A stretch of DNA of 13,869 bases from FEN-1099 sp964511015 (lineage in GTDB: Bacteria; Lernaellota; Lernaellaia; Lernaellales; Lernaellaceae): contig CAZEDX010000104.1 of the NCBI GenBank assembly GCA_964511015.1, positions 1 to 13,869 of the forward strand, given 5' to 3'. A program made the position numbers and the translations under genes. The notes under the pieces were generated by a model. The model did no database searches and was not told the origin of the DNA. It saw only the letters and a list, made by a program, of their open reading frames with translations. Below, in pieces: positions 1-6,960 of the stretch. The number at the start of each line of letters is the position of its first letter. The first letter of the stretch is position 1.

Positions 1-618
1 TCCGCGTTGCTGGGCCGCATTCCGAGCGCGGTCGGTTACCAGCCGACTCTGGCCAACGACCTGGGCGAATTGCAGGAACGCATCACCTCGACCAAGCGCG
101 GATCGATCACCTCCGTGCAGGCGATCTACGTGCCGGCCGACGACTTGACCGACCCGGCCCCGGCCACGACCTTCGCGCACCTCGACGCGACCACGGTTCT
201 GTCGCGTCAGATCGCCGAGCTGGGCATCTACCCCGCGGTGGACCCGCTCGACTCCACCAGCCGTATCCTCGACCCGCGCGTCGTCGGCGACGAGCACTAT
301 CAGGTCGCCCGCCAGGTGCAGTTGATTCTGCAGAAGTACAAGGACCTGCAGGACATCATTGCAATTCTGGGCATGGACGAGTTGTCGGAAGACGATCGCC
401 TCGTTGTCGCCCGGGCCCGCAAAATCCAGCGCTTCCTGTCGCAGCCGTTCTCGGTTGCGGCGGAATTCACCGGCCGCGAAGGCAAGTACGTGCAGCTACA
501 GGACACCATCAAGGGCTTCAAGATGATCGCGAATGGCGAACTCGACGAACTGCCCGAGCAGGCTTTCTATATGGTTGGCACGATCGAAGAGGCGATGGCC
601 AAGGCCAAGTCGCTCTAA
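1..618 (+). CDS. atpD: F1 ATP synthase subunit beta, C-terminal part (5' end outside window)
   Basis: Catalytic beta subunit of the F1 sector of ATP synthase. The reading frame is open from base 1, so about 205 C-terminal residues are present and the Walker A region lies upstream of the window. The family signature of the distal nucleotide-binding domain is plain: LGRIPSAVGYQPTL, then QERITSTKRGSITSVQA, YVPADDLTDPAPATTF, and LSRQIAELGIYPAVDPLDS. The helical C-terminal domain follows, containing the ELSEDDRLVVARARKIQRFL segment (the DELSEED-type loop) and QPFSVAAEFTG. It ends in AKAKSL at a TAA whose last two bases begin the AAGGAG ribosome binding site of atpC. This is typical atp operon packing. 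Identification is secure. Confidence 0.98.
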   Translation, partial: SALLGRIPSAVGYQPTLANDLGELQERITSTKRGSITSVQAIYVPADDLTDPAPATTFAHLDATTVLSRQIAELGIYPAVDPLDSTSRILDPRVVGDEHYQVARQVQLILQKYKDLQDIIAILGMDELSEDDRLVVARARKIQRFLSQPFSVAAEFTGREGKYVQLQDTIKGFKMIANGELDELPEQAFYMVGTIEEAMAKAKSL

Positions 619-629
619 GGAGTTAAGCC

Positions 630-1055
630 ATGGCCGACACATTGTCCCTCAAAATCGTCACGCCGCTGAAGCGCTTGTTCGAAGGCGCGGCGTCGAGCCT
701 GGTCGCCCCAGGCGCCAGCGGTCAGTTCGGGGTGATGCCCGGGCACGACCCGTGGATGGTCTCGCTGGGCATGGGCCCCATGGTCGTGGTCACCGGCGCC
801 GGCGAAGAACAGCGCTTCTTCACCTGCGGCGGTTTCTGCCAGGTGGACGACGACAAGGTCGTGGTGCTGGCGGAGGTTTGTGAAGCGGCAGCCGACATCG
901 ACGTCGACCGCGCCCAGGCCGCAAAAAAGCGCGCGGAGGATCGTCTTCGCGAAGCGCCGAAGGACGCCAACATTGACCAACTGCGCGCCGAGGCAGCTCT
1001 GCGTCGCGCGCTGTATCGGTTGGAATTGGCTGACTTTATCAAGGTGGCCAAGTAG
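630..1055 (+). CDS. atpC: F1 ATP synthase subunit epsilon
   Basis: Epsilon subunit of the F1 central stalk, which couples rotation to catalysis and can inhibit ATP hydrolysis. It is 141 aa, a normal length. The N-terminal beta-sandwich is recognisable (LSLKIVTPLKRLFEGAASSL, then GQFGVMPGHDPWMVSL). The C-terminal half is a helical hairpin rich in Ala, Arg and Glu (residues about 92-138). ATG at 630 is preceded by AAGGAG at 617-622 with 7 bases of spacing, and the gene follows atpD by 11 bases. Two cysteines, C66 and C70, sit in the strand usually written as a GG-F turn (T-C-G-G-F-C), which is not a usual feature of the family. It is the last gene of the operon and is followed by a terminator. 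Confidence 0.96.
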   Translation: MADTLSLKIVTPLKRLFEGAASSLVAPGASGQFGVMPGHDPWMVSLGMGPMVVVTGAGEEQRFFTCGGFCQVDDDKVVVLAEVCEAAADIDVDRAQAAKKRAEDRLREAPKDANIDQLRAEAALRRALYRLELADFIKVAK

Positions 1056-1083
1056 TCTCTCAACCCTAGTCACACGCTTTTCC

Positions 1084-1109
1084 GGGCGGCCTGAGGGTCG
1101 CCCTTTTTT
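1084..1109 (+). terminator. Rho-independent terminator of the atp operon
   Basis: An 8-bp stem (GGGCGGCC at 1084-1091 pairing with GGTCGCCC at 1096-1103, one G-T pair) closes a TGAG tetraloop. Six T follow at 1104-1109. It starts 28 bases after the atpC stop. Confidence 0.93.
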
Positions 1110-1110
1110 G

Positions 1111-1149
1111 TTGCGCCGATCGCCGCGGCTGTTAATAATATGCGGCGAT
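1111..1149 (+). promoter_or_regulatory. Candidate promoter with flanking inverted repeat
   Basis: TTGCGC at 1111-1116 and AATAAT at 1134-1139 are separated by 17 bases and resemble a sigma-70 promoter (weak -35, good -10). A perfect 8-bp inverted repeat, ATCGCCGC at 1119-1126 and GCGGCGAT at 1142-1149, brackets the -10 box. It would be placed correctly for an operator. It lies between the atp terminator and the next gene, so a new transcript must start about here. Box assignments are inference. Confidence 0.5.
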
Positions 1150-1171
1150 ATTGCGAACTGCCGAGGAAGAG

Positions 1172-1891
1172 ATGTCGCCTCTGCGCTTGAAATCGCTGTT
1201 GTGGGTATTGGTTCTGCTCTGCTGGTGTGGTGCGTGTTCGCCAGGCCAATCACCAAGTCCCCCGGCAAACTCGGCACCGGCAAAACTGCCGGACTCCTTG
1301 CGAATTGAATGGCCCGACGGCTCCGTCCGTTCCTTGTCCGCCGCCGAATTGGACCGGCTGGACAAGACGACGGTGGGAGATCTCCGTCTGTTGTCGCTAA
1401 TCTCGCTGTTCCCCGACTTCGCGGGTGAGTTGATTGAGGTCACCGCCGCCGATGGGTTCGTCAAGAAGATCAGCGGTCCGGAAGCGAACCGCGCCTATCT
1501 TGATCCTCCGGCCTGGCGCGTGGTAGTTGCGCGCGAAAGTGGCAAGACCTTTACCGTTCGCGATGTCGTGCAGGTGAAGTTCGTCAAACAGGCGAACGCC
1601 GGATCGTTGCTGCTGGTGGCCGCCGGCAAGCAAGCCGATCTGTCGGCCACCCAGTTGGCAGCAGCCGCAAAAAACGGCATCCTCTCTTTCCCCGATCTGG
1701 TTGCGCTCGCCGGCGTCTCGCTGGATGGCGCCCGGAAGGTGTCGCTCGTGGCCGCCGACGACTACCGCGCCGAAGTAACACCCCAGGAACTGCGTAGCGG
1801 CAGTCTACGGCTGGAAGGCATGCGCTGCGAGTTTCCTGGCTTGAGCACGAAGGTCCAAGTACGCGACCTCGTCCGGATTGAGGTTCAGTAA
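1172..1891 (+). CDS. Predicted lipoprotein with two similar halves, function unknown
   Basis: A 239-aa protein of a family I do not recognise. An N-terminal signal peptide (hydrophobic stretch about residues 9-21) ends in C-G-A-C, so C22 is the probable lipidated residue. A Pro/Ser-rich linker follows. The mature part looks like an internal duplication. LSAAEL (about 55-60) with EVTAADGF (89-96), and FTVRDVVQVKFV (127-138), recur as LSATQL (157-162), SLVAADDY (191-198) and VQVRDLVRIEV (228-238). The ATG at 1172 is chosen over the in-frame TTG at 1151 because it has a GAGGA motif just upstream and gives a normal signal peptide. The stop TAA overlaps the ATG of the next gene by one base, so the two are translationally coupled. 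The strand-and-turn pattern resembles small beta domains of periplasmic proteins, but no catalytic motif is visible. Confidence 0.75.
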   Translation: MSPLRLKSLLWVLVLLCWCGACSPGQSPSPPANSAPAKLPDSLRIEWPDGSVRSLSAAELDRLDKTTVGDLRLLSLISLFPDFAGELIEVTAADGFVKKISGPEANRAYLDPPAWRVVVARESGKTFTVRDVVQVKFVKQANAGSLLLVAAGKQADLSATQLAAAAKNGILSFPDLVALAGVSLDGARKVSLVAADDYRAEVTPQELRSGSLRLEGMRCEFPGLSTKVQVRDLVRIEVQ

Positions 1892-2670
1892 TGCGCCGCT
1901 GGTGGACACTTTTTCTGTTTGTGGTCTGTTTGGGCTGTCAACCGCAATGGACATTCGCGGTGCTCGGTGACGCGTCGATCGGGCAAAGTGGCGAAACCGA
2001 TCCGACGGTGCTGGCCCGCGCGGTCGAGGCCATCAACCGTACCGACGCGGAATTGGTGCTGTTTTCCGGCGACCTGGTCTACGGACGCACGGTGGACGGA
2101 GAAGAAACCCGACGTCAATACGCCAAGGCGAAAGACATTCTCCGCGGATTGCGTGCCCGCTTGCTGATCGTGCCGGGCAACCATGATGTCGACGGTGCAC
2201 GTGGTCAAGAGTTCTGGAATTTACGTTTTGCACGTGTTCCCTGGACACATGAGCACCGGGGTTGGACCTTTATTGGGCTCAATACCGAAGAGAAGCCTCC
2301 TCGCAGAATCCAATTCGATCGCCAGAAAGACTGGTTAACCCAGCAACTCATGCGGTCCAAGACACCGGAACACATGGTGGTTTTAATGCATCGACCGGTT
2401 TGGCCGCATCTCGCCCCGGGCAATCGTTATCATTCCACCCCCCGCCCCGACCTGCACGACCTGTTCAAGGAATACAAGGTGGTCGGTGTCTTTTCGGGGC
2501 ACGAACACACTTTTCAACAAGAACAACGTGACGGCGTCCTCTACGTGACCTCGGGTGGCGCGGGTGCGGAACTGCTGCCCGGTGGTCAGTATCACTTTTT
2601 GCTCGTCCACGTTCGCGGGCGGCGTCTCGAGGTTGAGAAGATCGACCTTTCTGCCACCAAGCAACGTTAG
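1891..2670 (+). CDS. Calcineurin-like metallophosphoesterase, probable lipoprotein
   Basis: A 259-aa member of the calcineurin-like phosphoesterase superfamily (binuclear metal hydrolases), predicted to be exported. The N-terminus has a short hydrophobic stretch ending in V-V-C-L-G-C, making C16 the likely lipid anchor. Metal-ligand motifs appear in order: LGDAS (D27), SGDLVYG (D61), PGNHD (N97, H98, D99), LMHRPVW (H167) and SGHEH (H204, H206). The first motif lacks the His of the usual D-x-H: the position is Ser29. The protein therefore belongs with the divergent FAVxGD-type members. Substrate cannot be deduced. The ATG overlaps the preceding stop by one base and has GAGG at 1880-1883, 7 bases upstream. 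Coupling to the preceding lipoprotein suggests a joint envelope role (inference). Confidence 0.88.
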   Translation: MRRWWTLFLFVVCLGCQPQWTFAVLGDASIGQSGETDPTVLARAVEAINRTDAELVLFSGDLVYGRTVDGEETRRQYAKAKDILRGLRARLLIVPGNHDVDGARGQEFWNLRFARVPWTHEHRGWTFIGLNTEEKPPRRIQFDRQKDWLTQQLMRSKTPEHMVVLMHRPVWPHLAPGNRYHSTPRPDLHDLFKEYKVVGVFSGHEHTFQQEQRDGVLYVTSGGAGAELLPGGQYHFLLVHVRGRRLEVEKIDLSATKQR

Positions 2671-2689
2671 ATCGCCCTCTGAATTTCTA

Positions 2690-2742
2690 TTGACCAATCC
2701 GACATTGGCCATTATGTTTCCATTATGCTTATTGACGCATAA
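2690..2742 (+). promoter_or_regulatory. Candidate promoter and operator-like repeats upstream of the aldehyde dehydrogenase
   Basis: TTGACC at 2690-2695 and TATGTT at 2713-2718, 17 bases apart, form a reasonable sigma-70 promoter. Downstream, TTATGC at 2723-2728 and GCATAA at 2737-2742 are a perfect 6-bp inverted repeat with an 8-base spacer. CATTATG occurs twice, at 2710-2716 and 2721-2727, one helical turn apart. The repeat sits where a repressor would block the start of transcription. Functional assignment is inference. Confidence 0.45.
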
Positions 2743-2808
2743 ATGGTGCGGATACCGATCACAGTGAACCGACCGCTATCCGGCATCACCGAGAAAGGAC
2801 CATTGGCC

Positions 2809-4371
2809 ATGGAATCGAACGCAAAAGCCGCCAGCTTCAATGAAGTCTTCAGCCCAATCGACGGCGCCAGCATCGGCCGAGTTCCGGTATTGTCCTTGCC
2901 AGAAGCGTTGGCCGCGGCTGCGCGCGCTCGCCAAGCGCAGGCTGTGTGGGGAGCCTTGTCCCTCTCCTCCCGTGTACATCGGGTACGGGCTCTATTGCGG
3001 GTTCTGTCCGACCACCAGAAAGAGATGGCCGAGTTGTTGACCGCGGAAAGCGGCAAGACGCTCTTGGAGTCGTACTTGTTCGAAGTGGCTTCCGTGCTGC
3101 ACCTGGGCGACTATTTCACCAAGAACGCGGAACGCATCTTGGCGCCGCGATCGTTGTCGATCGCGTTGTTCCGCAACCGCGCCAGTTACATACACTACCG
3201 CCCACGTGGTGTGGTGCTGGTCATCGCCCCCTGGAACTTCCCGTTGGCCAATTCGATGGGCGAAGCGTTGATGGCGTTGATCGCCGGCAATGCGGTCTTG
3301 CTCAAGCCGGCCTCGCTGACGCCGCTGACCGCGCTCAAGATGCGCGAATACGCCGACGAAGCCGGCCTCGACCGTGATCTCTTCCAGATTATCACCGGGC
3401 CGGGACGGCTGGCTTCGGACTTGATCGAAAAAGCCGATATCAACTTCGTCAGCTTTACCGGCTCGACCGAAACCGGCCGCCGGGTGGCCGAGTTGTGCGG
3501 CCGGCGGCTGATTCCGTGCACGATGGAACTGGGTGGCAAGGCGCCGGCGCTGGTTCTAGCCGACGCCGACCTCGAAATCGCGGCGCGGGCCGTCACGTGG
3601 GGCGCCTTCGCCAACTCCGGGCAGATCTGCGCCTCGGTGGAACGCGTGTTCGTCCACCGCGAGTTGTATCCGCAATTCGTCGACCGGGTCGTCGAAATCA
3701 CCCAGAGGCTGCGCCACGGCGATCCGCGCGAAAACGAGATGGACGTCGGCGCGATGGTCGACGCGCGACAGCTCGAGGTGGTGGACCGCCTGGTCAGTGA
3801 AGCCCTACAGCATGGCGCGAGGCTCCTGACCGGTGGCCGGCGTCTGGGAGGCAAGGGCAACTACTATGCCCCGACCGTGTTGGTCGACGTCACGCCGGAC
3901 ATGGCGGTCATGCGCGAGGAATCGTTCGGTCCGTTGCTGCCGATTATGGCCGTGGACAGTGAGGAGGAGGCGATTCAACTGGCAAACGACACACGTTATG
4001 GGCTGATGGCCTATGTGTTCTCGCGCAATCGCACGCATGCCAAACGCGTGGCCGAACAAATCCAAGCCGGCACCGTGATCATCAACGAAACCTTGGTGAC
4101 CCACGCTTATCCGGAAACACCGTGGGGCGGAATCAGAGACAGCGGCATCGGCCGCGTGCATTCCGACGATGGCTTGCGCGAACTAAGCTTGGCGCTGCAT
4201 GTGAACTACGACACGATCGCGATGAAGAACCCGCTGTGGTATCCGTACACCCAGTCGACCCTCAATCGTTTCCTGGGGGTTTTCGACCTGGTGCAACGCA
4301 AAATGCCGTTCCGCGAAACCATCGGTGCGGTGCTCAAGGTGGTTACCGGCCGAGATCGACCGCTAACATAG
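2809..4371 (+). CDS. NAD(P)+-dependent aldehyde dehydrogenase
   Basis: Oxidises an aldehyde to the carboxylic acid through a thiohemiacetal on the catalytic cysteine. It is 520 aa, slightly longer than the usual 480-500. Conserved elements in order: APWNFP (N143), KPASLTP (K166), FTGSTETG (217-223, cofactor-binding turn), MELGGKAP (general base E240), NSGQICASVER (nucleophile C274), EESFGP (E371) and PWGGIRDSGIGRVHSDDGL (438-455). About 50 residues after the core (NPLWYPYTQSTLNRFLG onward) form a C-terminal extension seen in some bacterial aldehyde dehydrogenases annotated as succinate-semialdehyde or generic. Substrate remains open. ATG at 2809 is preferred over the in-frame ATG at 2743 because AAAGGA (2794-2799) stands 9 bases upstream and the family N-terminus begins near NEVFSPIDG. 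It appears to be a single-gene transcription unit. Confidence 0.93.
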   Translation: MESNAKAASFNEVFSPIDGASIGRVPVLSLPEALAAAARARQAQAVWGALSLSSRVHRVRALLRVLSDHQKEMAELLTAESGKTLLESYLFEVASVLHLGDYFTKNAERILAPRSLSIALFRNRASYIHYRPRGVVLVIAPWNFPLANSMGEALMALIAGNAVLLKPASLTPLTALKMREYADEAGLDRDLFQIITGPGRLASDLIEKADINFVSFTGSTETGRRVAELCGRRLIPCTMELGGKAPALVLADADLEIAARAVTWGAFANSGQICASVERVFVHRELYPQFVDRVVEITQRLRHGDPRENEMDVGAMVDARQLEVVDRLVSEALQHGARLLTGGRRLGGKGNYYAPTVLVDVTPDMAVMREESFGPLLPIMAVDSEEEAIQLANDTRYGLMAYVFSRNRTHAKRVAEQIQAGTVIINETLVTHAYPETPWGGIRDSGIGRVHSDDGLRELSLALHVNYDTIAMKNPLWYPYTQSTLNRFLGVFDLVQRKMPFRETIGAVLKVVTGRDRPLT

Positions 4372-4395
4372 GGTCTTCGCGGCCCGGTTCGCGCC

Positions 4396-4410
4396 AGTCC
4401 AGACTGGACT
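4396..4410. repeat. 15-bp perfect palindrome in the intergenic region
   Basis: AGTCCAG, one central base, CTGGACT. It lies 25 bases after the aldehyde dehydrogenase stop. No T-run follows, so it is a poor terminator. An operator half-site pair or an RNA hairpin is equally possible. Confidence 0.5.
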
Positions 4411-4448
4411 CTTGCCACGCCTCTCTGCTTGTGTGTTGTCCTTTCGCC

Positions 4449-4464
4449 GTAGGCACTTGCCTAC
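4449..4464 (+). repeat. Short hairpin just upstream of the first Asp-linker lipoprotein start
   Basis: GTAGGCA at 4449-4455 and TGCCTAC at 4458-4464 are a perfect 7-bp inverted repeat with a two-base centre. It ends 17 bases before the ATG at 4482 and just before the GAAGGG ribosome binding site (4470-4475). It could be an operator. As RNA, a two-base loop would open to about four bases, giving a short hairpin next to the ribosome site. Confidence 0.45.
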
Positions 4465-4481
4465 TCTGGGAAGGGCAGGTC

Positions 4482-5669
4482 ATGACACCCAAAAGGTTCG
4501 GAATTAAGGAAAGATTGGTCTGCCTACTGGCCGTTCTGATGTTGACGCTCGCCTGCAATGACGATGACGACGACGTGACCGACAACGATTAGGTCGGCGA
4601 CAACGGCCTGACTGATGACGACACCGTCGACGATGATGCCGTCGATGCACCGGCGGCGGCGGGTTTGTTTCTGATCGGCTAAGATGACGAGGGCTGGGCC
4701 AGTTGGCGAAAGCTGCCGACTGGTCGGCGACGCGAGAGCTTGCCTGCACCCTCGCTACCGATGGACCAGGTTTCCCTGGAACCGACCTTTTTCCTCGATG
4801 GCCGTCATGGCGGGGCGGTCTGGAACGGGTTCAATAACTCGACCACCGGTTTCGACGTGCTCGCTTATGATCCCGACACCGGGTAGACGACCGTGGCCAC
4901 GCAACCGTCGGCCATTCTCCCGTCCAATCTGACCGCGGTATTCGCGACCGCAGAAAACGACTTGTGGGTCATTTGCAACACCATCATGGATCCTTTTCAC
5001 TCCTCCACCAGTCTGTGGCACGTGACCGGCAGTCTTGCCCATTGGGAAATGCCGTGCAACGAATTGGGCTGGAACGGACTCTTCTTTCCAGACGACACCT
5101 CCGGTTTCGCGGCCGGCAACGTGTACGAATCGATCGGTACCCTGACGCGGTGGGATGGGGTGTCGTGGTCGTCCGTCAGCATGCCCGCTTCGCTCCGCGC
5201 GGGTCTGATCTTGTGGATGTGGATGACGAATGTGGAGAACGGCTGGCTGATCTGGGAAAAGCCGGCGAACTTTTCCCGCCGTCTGCTGCAACTTGACGCC
5301 GGCGAGTGGAACATCGTGGCCGCTCCTGAGGGATGCGAAGACACCGACCCGTGGCGCGTGGTGGGCGACGCCGACTATGCGATCGCTCTGGACCGCCCCA
5401 CGCCCGAGGACCGCTTCTGGGAACTGCGCGACGGTTCATGGTCTTGCCGTCACCTCACCGGCGTGGGAGGCGAACTCCGGCAAGAAGGCGCGCTCGTCCG
5501 CACCGACGGCCGCGTGTTCGTGCTTGTCACCGACGCAAGTACTGAGTTATCGTATCTGCTGGAAGTCACGGCCGCCGGGGTAATTCGGCTGAGCGTGCCG
5601 GCCAACATCAGGGCATACGCACTACACGATCTCGGCACCACCGCGCCGCACTACAGCATGAGCCGTTGA
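4482..5669 (+). pseudogene. Asp-linker propeller lipoprotein, copy 1, interrupted by three in-frame stops
   Basis: First of three tandem paralogues. A start (ATG 4482, GAAGGG 6 bases upstream), a signal peptide and a lipobox (L-T-L-A-C, C25) are intact, followed by Asp-rich linker residues. The single frame from 4482 to the final TGA at 5667-5669 aligns along its whole length with copies 2 and 3. It is broken by TAG at 4590 (codon 37), TAA at 4680 (codon 67) and TAG at 4884 (codon 135). No insertion or deletion shifts the frame. The TAA replaces the Gln of the LIGQDD motif in copy 2 (CAA to TAA). The second TAG replaces the Trp of the second GW repeat (TGG to TAG). The last two thirds keep all repeats, the Cys pair (GCED and WSCR) and the C-terminal LHDLG..AP motif. 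Most likely a recently disabled gene; stop-codon readthrough or a sequencing artefact is less likely. Confidence 0.8.
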
Positions 5670-5708
5670 CCACGTAAGCAGGAACCGACTCGAAAACAAT
5701 AGGCGAAT

Positions 5709-6935
5709 ATGACGTCAAAGGCGACCATCTTGTTGGTATTGGCGGTGCTGGCTGCGGCCGGCGCCTGCGTGGATGATCGTAACGAACCTACTAGGGCTGC
5801 CGCTGACGAAAGCCGCTTTCTCGATCTCAATGCCGCCGACGATGCCGATGACGACAGCAGCGAGGCAGATGACGACGCCGTGGGAGACGACGATACGGCC
5901 AACGCCGATCTTCCATTATCGGGTTTGCTGTTGATCGGCCAGGATGACACCGGTGTCGCCAGTTGGCGGCAGGTGCCGGATGGTTGGTTGCGCGAAGCGT
6001 GGCCGACGCCACTGGCCGGCGGAGAATTCGTTTTCGCCGGACCGTCTTTCTTCCTCGACGGCAAGTGGGGACTGGCCGCTTGGGATGGGCAGGATCTGTA
6101 CACGACGGCCGGGTACGACCAATTGGTCTATGACTTGGCCAAAGGGTGGCGCATCGATCAACGCCTTCAACACACGGACGCCATCGCCAACTTGTCATTT
6201 CTCTTCGCTCCCAGCGTCGAAGAACTCTGGGTGGTCAACTATCTGGTTCCCAATCCGCGCAATCACCTGTTCAGCATTTGGCGTTACCGTAATTCCAAGC
6301 CGCATCGAACACGCGGGCCGTCACTGACGGAGATGTGGGACAAGCTCTTTTTCCTTGACCGCAACGCGGGCCTGGCGACCGGTTTTGACTATGGAGCAGG
6401 CTCCGCCCTTTTTGAGCGTTGGAATGGATCGGACTGGCGGAGCTTGGCGATGCCCGACGGCTACCACGGCGGTTGGTTTCGCTGGCTGACGCTGGAGGCC
6501 ATTGAGCACGGCTGGTTCGTGTGGGAAAGCCAGAACGGCAATCGCCTGGAGTTGATGCGTTTGGACGGCACAACCTGGCAGAAAATCGATCCGCCCGCTG
6601 ACTGCGAAGCCCAATTGCCGTGGGCGGTCTATGGTGACTGTGATTATGCCCTTGTGCTTTCCACTGGCACCCGCTTCTGGGAATGGCGTGACGGGATCTG
6701 GTCTTGCCGAACGTTGCCCGATGAATCGGCCACCCGCCTGGCTGGTGCGGTGGTGTTGCGGAACGGACAAGCGTTTGTTGCCGCGGTCAACGACGATTTG
6801 AACGAATCGTCGCTGTTTGAAGTCACGGCGGACGGAACGGAAGAACTCTCGCTGCCGGCAGGAGTCGTTGTGTACGCGCTTCATGCGTTGGGACCTCTTG
6901 CCCCCCGGTTCAGTTTGGCCGAGCGCCAGTGGTAG
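5709..6935 (+). CDS. Asp-linker seven-repeat (beta-propeller-like) lipoprotein, copy 2
   Basis: A 408-aa exported lipoprotein of a family I cannot name. The signal peptide (hydrophobic about 6-19) ends in A-A-G-A-C, so C20 is the lipid site. A moderately acidic linker covers about 43-64. The rest contains seven copies of a pattern in which a short beta-strand ends in charged or Gly residues plus Trp, followed by a Pro: SWRQVPDGW, VYDLAKGW, IWRYRNS, FERWNGSDW, MRLDGTTW, WEWRDGIW and FEVTADG, spaced about 40-55 residues apart. This suggests a seven-bladed beta-propeller (inference). C299 and C333 are conserved in all copies and may form a disulfide. The start ATG has only a weak TAGG 5 bases upstream. 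It follows copy 1 by 39 bases and precedes copy 3 by 25 bases, so the three were probably one operon. No catalytic residues are evident; a binding or surface role is plausible. Confidence 0.85.
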   Translation: MTSKATILLVLAVLAAAGACVDDRNEPTRAAADESRFLDLNAADDADDDSSEADDDAVGDDDTANADLPLSGLLLIGQDDTGVASWRQVPDGWLREAWPTPLAGGEFVFAGPSFFLDGKWGLAAWDGQDLYTTAGYDQLVYDLAKGWRIDQRLQHTDAIANLSFLFAPSVEELWVVNYLVPNPRNHLFSIWRYRNSKPHRTRGPSLTEMWDKLFFLDRNAGLATGFDYGAGSALFERWNGSDWRSLAMPDGYHGGWFRWLTLEAIEHGWFVWESQNGNRLELMRLDGTTWQKIDPPADCEAQLPWAVYGDCDYALVLSTGTRFWEWRDGIWSCRTLPDESATRLAGAVVLRNGQAFVAAVNDDLNESSLFEVTADGTEELSLPAGVVVYALHALGPLAPRFSLAERQW

Positions 6936-6960
6936 AATATGGCTCAATGAGGGCGGAACA

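Noticed and set aside
615..1283. Minus-strand frame of 222 codons over atpC and the terminator
   Set aside because: It runs through atpC and the operon terminator and has no recognisable domain.
2743..2808. Upstream ATG at 2743 as aldehyde dehydrogenase start
   Set aside because: No ribosome site, and it adds 22 residues before the family start. The ATG at 2809 has AAAGGA at a good distance.
3195..3860. Minus-strand frame of 221 codons inside the aldehyde dehydrogenase
   Set aside because: It is a shadow of a strongly conserved plus-strand gene in GC-rich sequence; composition is Arg/Ser/Pro-rich with no motif.
4396..4410. Terminator of the aldehyde dehydrogenase gene
   Set aside because: The palindrome has no T-run after it, and its one-base centre makes a poor RNA loop.
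4893..5669. Independent gene starting after the third stop of copy 1
   Set aside because: It has no signal peptide or convincing ribosome site and aligns with the later part of its paralogues; it is the remainder of the interrupted gene.
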